Source of the DNA: Agarophyton chilense
Lineage: Eukaryota > Rhodophyta > Florideophyceae > Gracilariales > Gracilariaceae
Direction of reading: 5' to 3'
Assembly (NCBI GenBank): GCA_030374765.1
Contig: JARGXX010000100.1
Coordinates: 496,001 to 560,000, forward strand
DNA length: 64,000 nucleotides
Each line of letters starts with the position of its first letter. Position 1 is the first letter of the stretch. The position numbers were made by a program, and so were the translations under genes. Of this stretch, positions 10,426-19,933 are shown in pieces. The notes beneath the pieces are model-generated. The model ran no database searches, was not told the DNA's origin, and worked only from the letters and a program-made list of their open reading frames with translations.

Positions 10426-11283
10426 TTAGGTCACCTTGAATTCCAACAAAATACGAAAATATGGAACGTTGGCGGAACCTTTTGTTTTCCACTGTCTTAG
10501 AGCGATGGACCAATATATAACCAGGTGGCCAAACTCGGGAATGTGGGAGAAATCGATTTCTCTTGTTGGGTCCCACTCGAGCATTGGAATTTTTTCCTGT
10601 ATCGTCGAGGACGGAGCTCGTTTCCGGAGCCAGTTCGCGTGGTTCATAGCCTCAGCCCGGAAGGCTATCGGTAGCTTGCTTGCGAATAGAAGCACGCGAG
10701 TCCTGGTCCAATGTTCTTGAATGACCCTTTCGGCTGCACCGTTGCTTTCAGAGGCGTATGCGGGGGAGTTATCCAGGTTGATGACGCTTTTGAAAGAAAA
10801 GCTTTCAAATTTTTCGTTCTTGTATTCGTCTGTCCCGTCAAGACGAACATTTTCCAAGCGAAAGAATTTGTTAAGCTCCAAATCTGATCGGAGTTTGTAA
10901 CATTATATGTGCGTGCGAATAGTTTGACCGCTCTTGTCCTTCGTGAAAAAAACGTCAGACTTTGATATGCGGTCGTCGAGGATTGCGATCGCACATATTG
11001 CCTTTGATAAGGAAGGCGAAATCTTTCCAGATATATCTATGTGTATCAGATCCAGGTGATTAGTTGTTGTCACGGAACTGGGTTTAGGAACGAGTGGCTT
11101 CCGCTTCATCCTAACGATTAGGCAAAGAATGCAGGTTAGGGAGTCGAGAATAGAGCGTTGGAAATATGGGACACAGTCGAAAGCCCTTGAAAGAATTTGG
11201 TATCTAGTAGGGTGCAGGTGATCAGCGCATCCATTCCATTCCAAAGCAAGTTCCTGTTTGGTGTTGCTAGCATTGATCATCAT
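10426..11283 (-). pseudogene. Copia-M integrase remnant
   Basis: Minus-strand frames overlap with a shift near 10.9 kb. The first (11283-10903) ends its pre-integrase part with ILDSLTCILCLIVRMKRKPL, which keeps the CX2C half of the zinc site. It then reads LDLIHIDISGKI, the 'H.D..G' start of the copia catalytic core. The second (10881-10426) contains SPAYASESNGAAERVIQ, the 'P...NG..ER' segment with the catalytic Glu, followed by PIAFRAEAMNHANWLRKR. In an intact element the enzyme inserts cDNA into the host chromosome. Confidence 0.82.
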
Positions 11284-12750
11284 TGCCTATTTGTCCTTTT
11301 CATGGAGAGTGTGGTTCACCGTGAAGATTCCTTCGTGAATATGTGTGTCCCAAACGACTTCAGACTTATAATGGGGGTCCATAATGAAGTATCCATCATA
11401 TAGTCGGAATGAAGAAGTGAATAACACAATAAAGTCAACGCTAAGCACACAAACGGACAGAATGTTGGCTTCGAAAGCCGGTGCGTGGTAGGCTTCAACG
11501 ACTGTACTATTGTTGAAAGGTATACATACGTAGCCTTTCCCAACAAGACGAACAGTGCCGGAGGCGGCTTGTAAGAGCTCAATGTCTATGCGCTCTTAGC
11601 GGATAAAGGACTTACGCGAATGGAAGAAGTGGTGGGTTGCGCTAGAGTCAATGTAGGCCGAGTCGACTTTATTTTGGGACATCAACGCGATGTTACTCCT
11701 GTACTTTTCCATATTTCAGTTTTATGGAGATGAAGGCGGAGAAATATAATTCCTTTGCACCACGTACGATGGAGGGTTGAAGTTTTTACCTCCATTCCAA
11801 TTCCTCTTTCGTGCAAAGCGTGAATTTCAGTTGGATTGACGTTTTCCACCTTGGTTTTATTGCGGACGGTACTGCGAGTTACTGCCAAAACCATTATTCG
11901 AAAGATTTTGTTGACGGTCAGATTTGCGAGAAACATGTTTGTCGTTGTATTCTTCTCGTTTTCGTTTGTAGCATTTTCGATCGTAGTTATCGCGACAACC
12001 GCAGTAGTAGCAGTTGTTGTCACTGCGATCCCTGATAGAAGATGATTTGTTTCGCCAATTACGTCGTCGGCGTCCATTTTTTCATGCCGTGTATGCCTTA
12101 GGTTGTATTAATGACGAGAGCGTAATGGTGGAAGATTGTTCCGGTTTGTTCGGGTTCTTACGGCGAGCCACTTCGGCTTCGACAGCATTTATGATGGAGT
12201 CGAAGCCGGTGTCTGTGAGATTGGACATATTGGCCAAGGAGGCGAAAGAGTTTGGAAGACTTCGAATGGGCTATGACACTTTTTCATTGTCCGAAAGCTC
12301 TTCGTCAAAGGTTTCAAGCACACCAGTTTTCAAGAACTTAGATACATGCTTGATCCAGTCTTCGCTATCTCTGAAAACGACAGTGTCTAAGCGATGACAG
12401 ATGTTCTGAACTGCTTGTGTGTTGGATGTAGTGTACATTCGGTGCAGTTCATTTCAAATGCTCTTGGCCGTTTTGTCGTCGTCCTCCACTATGGAACGGA
12501 CGAGAGCAATTGCGGAATCACCAAGGCATTATATGATGGTACTCTCGGCATTCACGGTCTTGTCGAACCAAGATCTCATTTAACGGTTGTTGAGATTGAC
12601 TACTTCGAGGGCGAGGATCCAAACCGCTGAGAAAAACGTCGTCCCGGCGAAGATACGCTAGAAGACAACGACGCCGTATAGTATAGTCCGTGCGCACCTT
12701 TAGCTTCAGTAGCTTTCCAAACAGGGCCTCTTGAGCACCGGGAATTGTTT
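11284..12750 (-). pseudogene. Copia-M gag and protease remnant
   Basis: Translating the minus strand from about 12.75 kb in shifting frames gives a copia Gag of the UBN2 type. Recognisable pieces are ALVRSIVEDDDKTAKSIWNE, NICHRLDTVVFRDSEDWIKH and SLPNSFASLANMSNLTDTGF followed by NAVEAEVARRKNPNK. A decayed zinc knuckle, CYYCGCRDNYDRKC, lies near 11.99 kb. Toward 11.5 kb there are only short fragments of the protease region (GKATYVYLST and nearby). At least three frameshifts and several stops are present. Confidence 0.75.
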
Positions 12751-12780
12751 GTAGATGTGGATATAAGATTTAGCTACTCA

Positions 12781-12930
12781 AGCGGGAAAGGTGTCCACAA
12801 GTACCCCCTGCTTGAGCGGGAAAAAAGTCTTCCTGATCAGCCTGCTTTAGCGGGAAAGGAGCCCATATGATCAACCTGCTTTAGCGAGAAAGCAGTCAGC
12901 GTGATCAACCTGCTTGAGCAGGAAAAGCGT
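12781..12930. repeat. 34-bp tandem repeat, 4.4 copies
   Basis: Units of exactly 34 bp start at 12781, 12815, 12849 and 12883, plus a partial unit at 12917. Each begins AGCGGGAAA (or AGCGAGAAA/AGCAGGAAA) and ends CCTGCTT(G/T). The middle varies. The array lies just upstream of the Copia-M gag on the minus strand, so it may belong to that element's 5' leader or LTR. The units are contiguous and diverged, unlike a CRISPR array. Confidence 0.85.
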
Positions 12931-13696
12931 CCGCAACTTCTCTAATAGCAATGATTTATTTTACTTCTTTGAATTGAACTTTTTTTTCTTTGACTTTAAC
13001 TTCGCCCGTCCTCTACGGAGGGAGAGAGTAATTAAAACCTAGGGTGATCTTAGTCCAACCCGGGAGCTAGACGATCGATGCAGTACAGTTCCCAGTAATT
13101 TAGCAGCTAACCAAGCACTACAAAGACCCGACCTTTGATCAAAATTTTCTCTACGCTCTAATAATTGTTTGTGAATGAGACTGAACGATGAGACACCCTG
13201 TCACAGAAGGTCCGCAGAGCAAAACCCTGCAGAGGTAGTTATCCAATGTGATGCATCCCAAGCGGATTAGTTCAAGTCCACAATCGATTTCCAAACAGGT
13301 TCTCAGCATGAACGTCACAAGCTCTCGTCAAAGTCCGTGCTGCCTCAGATACTTCTTTATGGATTGTTTGGATACCCGGATGATGTCACATGACTCATGT
13401 AAGCATCTCTCAGCAGTCTGGTCCAGAAGGCCATTAAGAAAGGCCGCTGCAGTTTTCCACCACCTCTAATTCATATCTCCCGGCAGCCTCTCGGGGAGAT
13501 TCAAGGACTTTATACTAAACATTGAATCTAGGGAACTTCTGGAGCTGTAAAGGCAGGAAGATATTTTTTTGATTGCATTCATCTCTCGAGAGTGAGAGAT
13601 AGGACTTAAGACCCGGAGAACTGCGATAGCCGAAGGCGGCCACAATTTGAAGCAAGAAAGATGCAAGACAAAAACTCTAGGTCCATAGGGGAGAAA
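12931..13696. other. Stretch without a recognisable gene
   Basis: Mixed sequence between the 34-bp tandem repeat and solo LTR-B copy 2. It may include the decayed 5' LTR of Copia-M. Open frames are short and carry no recognised motif. Confidence 0.3.
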
Positions 13697-14547
13697 TGAA
13701 GTGCACGCCCTCTGAAGGGGTTTTCTTGGACTTTGTATTTTTCCGGAACATCCGGCACTTGCTCATTATATGAGTACAGTCTATGACCGTTCACCGGAAT
13801 GCCGGAATGTCTACACGTGTGGGACGGTTGGCAGGTGTAGTTATGACCACAGTAGGTGGGTGGATAGGAACTCCCTATCTATTTATTTATTTATCTATTT
13901 ATTTATTTAGTTATTACACTAGGGGAGCTACAGTACTTAGTGCGACGGCAGTGGCCGCCGCACCAGTAAACTCCCCCATCAAGGGTCCCGATCTCAATCT
14001 TCCCCAAGGTTGCCGATCTGGGTTTGGCTCTGGTCTCTACCGCCTACGCAGGCTAATCACCTCTCACGAGGAGTAGCGCGTAGCACTCGGGTTGACCATC
14101 CCCCTTCCCCCCCTAAAGAGACCCATCGCTGGGAGTGTTTTTCCAACTGTTGTTGTGTTTCGCCTTGTTAAGGGTTGGTCTCCGGCTGTGCCGTATCATA
14201 CAGAGCCACTCGCGTGACTCGGTTCCATCCCCCCTCGTCCCCCTCCTTCTCCCTTTTTCCCTTTTTCCTTTTCCTCGTTCCCCGATTACGGGTAGCATCC
14301 CGCTATCCGCGGCTGTACCGACACGTCGGATAACGGCCACCGTGTGAAACTTTTCCTCAATCCGAGGCACACGCACAAGAGGAGCCCTTCTTCACCTCCC
14401 TGCGCAAGTCGCGACGGGTGACCCCGGCCTTACAACCCGGTTAAGTCGTGTCACCTCTGGGTGGGCTCTTTTCCGCTCAGCTACCTCCGTGGAGGAAGAT
14501 CCCGAGCGTCTTCGTGGTGTTTTCCCGCACGCAGGTATTGCACTACA
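13697..14547. mobile_element. Solo LTR-B, copy 2 (inverted relative to 61395-62259)
   Basis: 851-bp unit with perfect 5-bp duplications AGAAA at 13692-13696 and 14548-14552. It begins TGAAGTGCACGCCC and ends ATTGCACTACA. Its reverse complement aligns with the nested LTR-B at 61395-62259: for example GAGGAAGATC followed by the CGTCTTCGT block near its right end, and TGAAG...GGTTTT at its left end. Divergence is much higher than between the two LTR-A copies, so this is an older insertion. A TTTA microsatellite lies inside near 13.88 kb, and purine/pyrimidine-biased tracts near 14.1-14.3 kb. No protein domain is encoded. Confidence 0.85.
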
Positions 14548-14599
14548 AGAAACAAGCCAATGAACTGATGCACAGAAGCGAAACACAAGCAAAAGAACC

Positions 14600-15040
14600 T
14601 CAGCGCAACATTGGAGACACACGCCAAAGAACCAAGGCGCGGAGACGATTCGCCAGGCGATAAACCGAGGCCCTGAGGAGAGGTTTAGGTCAAAAAACAG
14701 ATGCATGGAAGCAATACCCAAGCCAAGGAACCGAGGCGCCGAAAGAAGGCGATCGCCGAAGAACCGAGACGCGGAAGCAAAACGTAAGTCAACGAACCGA
14801 GGCGCCGAGGAAAGGCACTAGCCAAAGAACCAAGCGCCGGAAGGGAGGGGCAAGCTAAAGAACCCAGGCGACGAGGGAAGGTGCTACCCAGAAAAGCAAG
14901 CGTTAGAAAGAAGACGCAAGCCAAAGAACCATAGCGCGGAGATGATGCGCCAACCGAGGAATCGACGCGCCGACGCGCTGAGAAGAGGTGCAACCCAAGG
15001 AACCAAGCACCAGCGGAGAGGCGCAAGCCGAAGAACAGAG
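14600..15040. repeat. 33-bp minisatellite
   Basis: Consecutive 33-bp units are clear at 14728, 14761, 14794, 14827, 14860 and 14893. Each has the form GAACC-AGGCGC-GA-GA-AAGG followed by variable bases and GCCAAA or similar. Weaker units extend on both sides. Because 33 is a multiple of three, one minus-strand frame stays open for 113 codons (14685-15026) with repeating LGSLA and FPRR peptides. No start context, signal or conserved domain suggests a real gene, so I treat it as noncoding. Confidence 0.85.
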
Positions 15041-15165
15041 AAAGCGCTGAGACTGAAAGCCGATGATGCCCGGAGGCCGCATTTTAAGAAAGCGCCGAAG
15101 AAGAGGCGCTTGGAAACGCCCAACGGCGCTGCAGTAGTGCGCAGACCCAGGCGAATGCTTTCATG

Positions 15166-15345
15166 TTGGAATTGGAGCGCTGGAGCCTCTCGTCGCTTTG
15201 GTCTGCCTGACGGTGGGTGTGACCCCTGTCGGTGGCCGTGCATTTTATTTGTTTCAGTGCAAGCTACGGAGCGCGGCGCAGCGTACACGTAATTTTGCGT
15301 GTGTCGTGCTGCGCCTCCGCCTTGCATGAGGCGCACGGATACTAA
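15166..15345 (+). repeat. Dispersed repeat, copy 2
   Basis: GC-richer counterpart of 1412-1590 in the same orientation. Shared landmarks are GTTGGAATTG, ACGGTGGGTGTG, GCATTTTATTTGTTTCAG, GTACACGTAAT and CCTCCGCCTTGCATGAGGCG. It directly follows the minisatellite, and its CCTCCGCCTTGCATGAGGCG segment could form a small hairpin. Class unknown. Confidence 0.5.
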
Positions 15346-16694
15346 CACGGGGCAAGCGTAAGCTGCAAACAGTACTCTTTTCTCTTCTTTTTATTGTGCA
15401 TTTGCGCGTACATATGCGCATTTTCACACAAACCTTGATGGTGTAAAGAATCTTGATGACTCCGCCGTTTCAACGCATGTTCCCGCCTTTGCCGCATTTT
15501 CTGCCGAACGTGGGTGGAGGGAGAGAGGGCGCAATGGGTACCGTGTTTGTAATCACAGGAGGTTTTTATGTTGAAGAATGTGGAAACATAGCGAGAAGCA
15601 AATGGAATCGTGGATTATTTTTATTTGAAAATCTGTGCATCTGCCTGTACCGAATTGGAAACGCTTACGGACAGCAAGGACGATGCTGCATTCAGGGGAC
15701 ATCTATGATCAAGTCACTACATCCTCAAGGATTCTTGAGGATGTTCTGAAAGGACGTCTTGCGTGTATTTCCCTGTGAATATTGTGAGTTCGGTTACGGT
15801 CGTAACTATTTGCGCACAAGATATTTCAACAAGGTTCACATGTAGGAAACCGTTCTGTAGTCTGGAAGGTAGAATTAGCTAGACTAAAGAGCGGACCAGC
15901 TAGAGTTCGTAGAGTTCTATAGTCGTGGGGCACGGAAAAGTGACCAAGAAGACCAAGACCAGAAGTAAATCGAATCATACTTATTCCCATATGACAGTCT
16001 ATGCGAATTGGACACTTAGAACTTACAATTTGATGATGACTAGGAAATTATCACACTTCATTTTAGAACCATATAAAGAGAGGCACAAAGCAGACTCTGG
16101 TCATCGACTCAGAAGTCAGCTTTGACACTCACATTTTCCATATTCTGCGTGAATCTTTACCACCTAATTTCATCAGCAACCCTGCAAACTCGAAGTAAGA
16201 ACATTTCAATCTTATTGAAATGCATATATCTGACAATAAAACATGATAACTGGACCCAGCCACGCATTATTTCAACGGTTTAGAATCCTGAGGGATATGA
16301 AATGGTTTCTGCCTGATCAGAGGTTCTTGATGGTTTAAATTACACTTGAACGCGCATAATTCTGTGAAGTGTTGACTTGAGTTCAAATTTTTGGCCCAGT
16401 CTTTGTTCTCTTTTACATTGATATTGTTTTAGAGCACTTCTAAATTGTTCTAGATGCATATCATTCTATTCTAAGATAGTTCGTTCATTTTCTACATAAA
16501 TTTTTTTAAAGAATCTTCTAGATGCCTTTACAAACATCTATTACATAAGCAGTTTCCATTTGCATTCTGGAACCTTCTAAAGGTTTCTGCAACAGTTCTT
16601 ATTGTTTGATCGGCATGAGTCCAGGCAGCATGCGTTTTCATCGGTAGATGCTGCGATGGTGAAATGTCCCATTCGACTTCGATAGACGTAAGAA
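15346..16694. other. Stretch without a recognisable gene
   Basis: Short open frames only. Around 16.1 kb the plus strand could encode a fragment reading HILRESLPPNFIS, weakly like the middle of a copia Gag, but this is too short to claim. No LTR ends or tandem arrays were seen. Confidence 0.3.
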
Positions 16695-17054
16695 GCCGGT
16701 TTTGCTGTAGCGGGGCTGCGCTTGACGGATGATGTTGCATTAGTTGAGAAAAGACAAGCTAAGAAGAATACTCGTGAAGAAAAAGAAAAAACGCCATCAA
16801 CCCCGAAAAAGGTGGAACTTAGGGCGAAGCCCTCTGATCACAGAGCTCGCTATGACATGGGAAAGAAAAAGAAATTTTGGGGAGCAGCTGAGGAGAATTA
16901 ATGATAGATGAAGGAGGCTTAGGAGGATCTTCGCCATAAGAAGGAGCAGATAGCCGAATTGCTAAAGCAACAAGATGAACGTATTTTAGAACTCAAAGCG
17001 CGAAAGCAGCAGTTTTTGGCTCGCCAACATAAAGTCTTCGCCAAGATGTCATGA
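16695..17054 (+). pseudogene. Degraded coding fragment with a coiled coil, unknown family
   Basis: One plus-strand frame reads through about 70 codons rich in Lys and Glu (for example LVEKRQAKKNTREEKEK, then RYDMGKKKKFWGAAEEN). It then meets a cluster of stops (TAA TGA TAG) near 16.9 kb and a further TAG. It resumes with EDLRHKKEQIAELLKQQDER and LELKARKQQFLARQHKVF, a strong heptad-like coiled coil, ending at TGA 17052-17054. The unbroken frame on both sides of the stops suggests a decayed gene rather than chance. I do not recognise the family; a transposon-derived gene is possible. Confidence 0.45.
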
Positions 17055-19336
17055 GCAAACGACAAGGAGTAGCTTCAAATGGAGGGACCATTTCCACAAA
17101 GTCAAAGCAGATTCGTGCGTCTTATGTCTCTCTATTCTAACTGTCGCCGTCTACCTCGGTGCCCTCCATGCCTACCGATATATCTCGTTTTCCATCACGC
17201 TCATCACCCCGCGCCTCTTCCAACACCACTTTTGACCTTTTCTCCCGCCGCGAGCTACACCTTCATTTTTTTCAGTTTCAAAACATCTCGAGCGCCGTCC
17301 CGAGCGCTAAAAACAACCAGTTTACTACAAATGATCTCCAACCTCAACGTGGACTCGTTGCCTCACATATGGCGCCATCCCCCGCACTATACCGTCATCA
17401 AAGTACGTCGTAGCACCACTTCCAAGTTCCCACCGCCAGTCCAAGTAGCCCATAGCGTGTATCCCTCCTGCCCGCGATAGCCCCACCCTTGTTCTATCAA
17501 AACCACTACCCACTCCCTAAACTTAGATGTAGGTGATCTCGGCAGTAATCTGCCCCTGCCAGCAATCCATCCTGCCTACCGCCACATGCCACGTTCACCA
17601 GCCTCCGGGCGACCCCTCACCCAGATACCCTCCTCCAGTTCCCTCACCAGCATAGTGTTTTCTGATTCCATGAATTAATGTACAAATGCTTCCATCACGT
17701 TCGTCACTCCAAACCCCATCTCCTTTAGATTGCACTGTTTCAATTCTTACCCAGTTTTTGTGCGGCTAGTTGTTGTAGTGTGGCTGATAAACTAGAAGGG
17801 ATTGTTTTTGTAACATGCTGGTGATGTTGCGGAGTTTTTGTATATGAGCGATGTTCATCATGGTGACTGTTGCAATTTGGGGGGAAGAACAGGGTGCGGA
17901 ATGACTGCCGGAACGGCGAAGTGTAGAAGGGAGATCTGGCTTCTTCATGGCCAATCATTAGGTGGAAGCTCTGATTCTGATTTCACTTGCTAAGTGCATG
18001 TGTACAGTTTGAAATTCAATTTCGATATAAAGCAAGTTGGTTCTGCTGTACAGTTCTTTTAGGCACGTTCAAAAGTCAATTTACTCCAGAAAATGCGTAG
18101 ATGTCGAATATACCGCATCTCCCAGGGCAGAACGTCAATTGTCCTCCTTCATCAGTCAAGTACGTCAATACTCCTGTATCTCTGATAAACTTAGATCAGA
18201 GAACCTTGAAAACACATCAATTGAATTTTTTTTTGGAGGAATGGAATTTGTTCCGAAACTGTTAGCGTCGATGTAAGCACTGTGGTTCGAGTGAACGCGG
18301 GAGCTGCCAGACTGTCCATTTGAAAATTGTCTCTATTAGAAGAAGGGGTACGAACGCCAAAAAACAGTAGGCACAAGAACTGCAAACGACGGGAGCTGCG
18401 CAGATCAGCACGTGGTCTTGTTAGTCTCCGCTCTCGTCTCGCAATGTTGTCTGGTGACCCTTATCGAGTACGTTTCTAAGTGACTGATCAAGCGCACAGA
18501 TCAGATAACGTCTAGAACAAAATAAAACACAACGGACAGTAGATACAAACTAAAACTAAAGTAACGGCGGTCTACAAGCTGTGCGGTAGCTTAAAGCTTT
18601 GCAACACTCACAAACGACCAATTCAAATAACCGGGAGATAGTTAACGCTGCTGACACGAGACACAATTTCAAGAGTCTCAGCGACTTTTTATATGGTTTA
18701 TTTTATCCTTATTAGGAGCGTCTGCTGTCTAATGCAATAATCCATGTATCACGTAGCAGCTACCGAAATAATCTATGGACTTGTTTTTAAAGTAAGTTTG
18801 GCTAAAGCAAACAAGACGTCTGAAAACCAGCAGAACGAATTTCTTCAGAGTTTGTATCTGTATATGGATGAAACTTCTTCAGTGGAAAGGAGAACGTTTT
18901 CAACCATCGATGTCCGAAAGCCACGAGATTCCATGGAATAGAACTTTTCAATTAGATTATTCTGAAGATAGTTATACTTCCAATATCTACTTGGCTCACT
19001 ATTGAAGCTCTGATGTTCTCTTGGGCTCTTCATCAAGGAAAAGCCATTGACAGGCTTTGAAATGAAAGATGCACGAAATCCGCAAACTATTCTTTTAGGA
19101 TTGTAATGGGAAGAGATTTAATGAATAAAGCTTTGTATTAAACAGGATCGCTTTCCCGGCAAACCTGATGACCCAAGCAGACCGGACGCTAATCCCAATC
19201 ATGTGCTGGGGACAGAGATTGTGATTCTGCTGAATGAAGAAGATTTTGCATGATCTGTGAGATAGAACCCATTTCTTGCCGATTGTCACATGCTTCGCGC
19301 ATATGTGCGACACCGAACCCACTTGAGAATAGTCCT
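17055..19336. other. Stretch without a recognisable gene
   Basis: The plus strand of 17.1-17.7 kb is pyrimidine-rich and poor in G, which produces some open frames (for example 17079-17480) without recognisable domains. The remainder to 19.3 kb is AT-richer with short frames only. I see no RNA genes or repeat ends. Confidence 0.35.
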
Positions 19337-19933
19337 CTATTCTAAACAGATCCCAAAGTTAAAGGCAACAGAACGCAGGTAAGAGATAGGGGCCTCCAAC
19401 CACGGATTCACATACTCCTCTTCATGTACGCCAAACGCATTGGTTCGACATTTCATATCCCTCATCTTGGCCAAGCCTGTGATAGTTTCGTTCAAACCAG
19501 CGATGAACTGATCTCGAGTGGAACCCTGTGGCCAAGCCACCATCTTTTGTCTTTCCTGTTCCACCCCACAAACTTCAAATCCGTTGGTAGAAGGCATACT
19601 CAAGAACGGGTACATTGTTATCATGGGTGCCCATCGGTTTAATCGGAACACGTAGTACTTTTGACAGAATTGACCATAATTGTAGTCTACCCTGTATGGA
19701 ACGTAGTGTATGTGGGTAGCGTTGACTTTTACATAGGTGCTGGTTGTCCAGCGAGTTGGATAGCAGGGTAGAAACTGATGATGGTAGCGCCCAACGATTT
19801 CCGGCGCAAACGGCGAGTCGGTGGAGCAAGTGGACGCTGCCACCGAACCAAGTAGAAACCAGAACAAGATTAATGGAACAATCATTGTGAAGGCGGCGTC
19901 GTACACCCTTCCAAGGAGATGAGCTCTCTTCAT
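19337..19933 (-). CDS. Secreted six-cysteine protein of unknown function
   Basis: 198-residue intact frame on the minus strand. The first about 35 residues are a typical signal peptide: a basic start (MKRAH), a hydrophobic core (MIVPLILFWFLLGSVAA) and small residues before a likely cleavage near AAS/T. The mature part has six cysteines, allowing three disulfides, and two N-glycosylation sequons (NAT, NET). It is rich in Tyr, Trp and Pro. No transmembrane segment follows, so export is likely. A TATA-like ATATAAG on the minus strand (19961-19967) lies about 30 bases upstream of the ATG, so the leader would be very short. An inverted repeat AGCGC-AAA-GCGCT lies between them. I recognise no family; a secreted effector or surface protein is conceivable but unproven. 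Its intactness among broken elements supports a real host gene. Confidence 0.65.
   Translation of the reverse strand: MKRAHLLGRVYDAAFTMIVPLILFWFLLGSVAASTCSTDSPFAPEIVGRYHHQFLPCYPTRWTTSTYVKVNATHIHYVPYRVDYNYGQFCQKYYVFRLNRWAPMITMYPFLSMPSTNGFEVCGVEQERQKMVAWPQGSTRDQFIAGLNETITGLAKMRDMKCRTNAFGVHEEEYVNPWLEAPISYLRSVAFNFGICLE

Larger units (their letters stand above)
2080..12760 (-). mobile_element. Copia-M: degraded Ty1/copia element, interrupted by three younger insertions
   Basis: Reading the minus strand from about 12.75 kb down to 2.1 kb gives gag, protease, integrase, reverse transcriptase and RNase H in the copia order. All are broken by frameshifts and stops. Three younger elements interrupt it: a solo LTR-A (8875-9787, TSD ATCGG), a G2-family solo LTR (7934-8543) and the full Copia-1 (2558-7550, TSD ACCAG). 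Removing them brings the RT and RNase H pieces into the correct order. The element's own LTRs were not identified. Its order is seen directly; its age relative to the insertions follows from the nesting. Confidence 0.85.

Noticed and set aside
10132-10720. Plus-strand frames of 65-94 codons
   Set aside because: They are antisense shadows of the Copia-M integrase and RT remnants.
12014-12630. Plus-strand frames of 78-127 codons
   Set aside because: Antisense to the Copia-M Gag, whose minus-strand translation gives a recognisable UBN2-type sequence.
12781-12930. CRISPR-like array
   Set aside because: Units are contiguous 34-bp tandem repeats with diverged sequence and no constant repeat/unique spacer alternation; no cas genes, and the DNA is eukaryotic.
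14685-15026. 113-residue repeat protein on the minus strand
   Set aside because: Explained by a 33-bp minisatellite; no supporting start context or conservation. Kept only as an observation.
17079-17480. 133-codon plus-strand frame as a gene
   Set aside because: Open because the plus strand is pyrimidine-rich; no domain, no signal, and overlapping frames of similar length exist.
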